From the NCBI GenBank assembly GCA_039621445.1, contig CP154955.1:2634619-2698618 (forward strand): DNA of 64,000 nt. The letters run 5' to 3'. The translations under genes and the position numbers were made by a program. Of this stretch, positions 63,501-64,000 are shown in pieces (the stretch's first letter is position 1; each line of letters starts with the position of its first letter). The notes under the pieces were generated by a model. It searched no databases, had not been told where the DNA came from, and saw nothing but the letters and a program-made list of their open reading frames with translations. The stretch is from Euglena gracilis. Its lineage: Eukaryota; Euglenida; Euglenophyceae; Euglenales.

Positions 63501-64000
63501 GCACTTTTTTTTATGAAGAAAGACCCCCCAAAAAGTGCTCAAAAGTCGACGTTTTTTTTGGACGTTTTCAGAAACCACTTTTTGGCAAATGTCCAAAAAA
63601 AAGTTGCCAAAAATGACCCCTTTTGGGCTGTGTGAGGCAGGGGTGTGGGAACAGCTCGGGGGCCTCCCCCCCCCTCAGGCCGACCTGGGGTGGAACCGGG
63701 TTCCAAAGCATTGAAATCACAAAAATGTCCAAAAAAGGCTGCCAATTGTACAAAAGAAATATTTTTTAGCCCCAAATTTGTCCTGACCAGCCCTTTTTTC
63801 CCAACCCATTTTTGCCCTTTTTTTGCCCTTTTTGGCCCAATCTTTTGGCCCATTTTGGCCATTTTTTGCACCCCCAAAGCAATGAATCCGACACCGTCCC
63901 GCCCTTTGGTCGGCTGGAAATAAATAAAACTCGTTGAGGGGGTCCCAGGCTGGAAACAGTCTGATGGCTGGCTGAACCCCGCCAGGTGGTAGGGTCAAAT

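Overview
The window looks like nuclear DNA of a repeat-rich single-celled eukaryote. It has short exons with GT/GC...AG borders and very long introns, LINE, hAT-type and foldback elements, tRNA-like Pol III units, TTAGGG-like repeats and long homopolymers. No prokaryotic operons or ribosome-binding sites are visible. The species cannot be fixed from sequence alone. The ribonuclease-inhibitor/NLRC3-type LRR exons and a GC splice donor would fit an alveolate such as a chromerid or dinoflagellate, but that is a weak inference.

Layout. (1) 0.5-19.1 kb: a minus-strand LRR gene made of exons of exactly 84 nt, all flanked by phase-1 introns of 0.3-4.8 kb that are full of MITEs and simple repeats. 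Ten exons are intact and two are degenerate. (2) 19.2-35.2 kb: a transposon graveyard. It holds two inverted 1.35-kb TIR elements, hAT MITE pieces, a gag-like and a dUTPase-like fragment, a tRNA-like sequence, an array of TTGCGC...GCGCAA stem-loops, and a LINE pseudogene split by a MITE. (3) 35.5-37.6 kb: a palindrome-rich element with a roughly 50-bp-arm hairpin and one unrecognised ORF. (4) 38-50.1 kb: a satellite complex. A 163-bp satellite, a CACACCCC-rich module carrying telomere-like repeats, and a tRNA-like pair form a higher-order repeat of about 2.35 kb. (5) 50.7-58.5 kb: a cluster of restriction-like-endonuclease (RLE) LINEs. One is intact (1296 codons, minus strand) with a 2A-like motif and an upstream tandem-monomer region; broken relatives lie beside it. 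(6) 59.3-64 kb: foldback elements and GGTGAA/TTCACC palindromic repeats.

The only long ORF with clear enzymatic motifs is the LINE at 53909-57799. The LRR exons are the only evident host gene. The most unusual points are the 2A-like peptide in an RLE-type LINE, the precise 3-bp target duplications of a MITE inside LINE pseudogenes, the higher-order satellite with tRNA-like units, and the stem-loop array.
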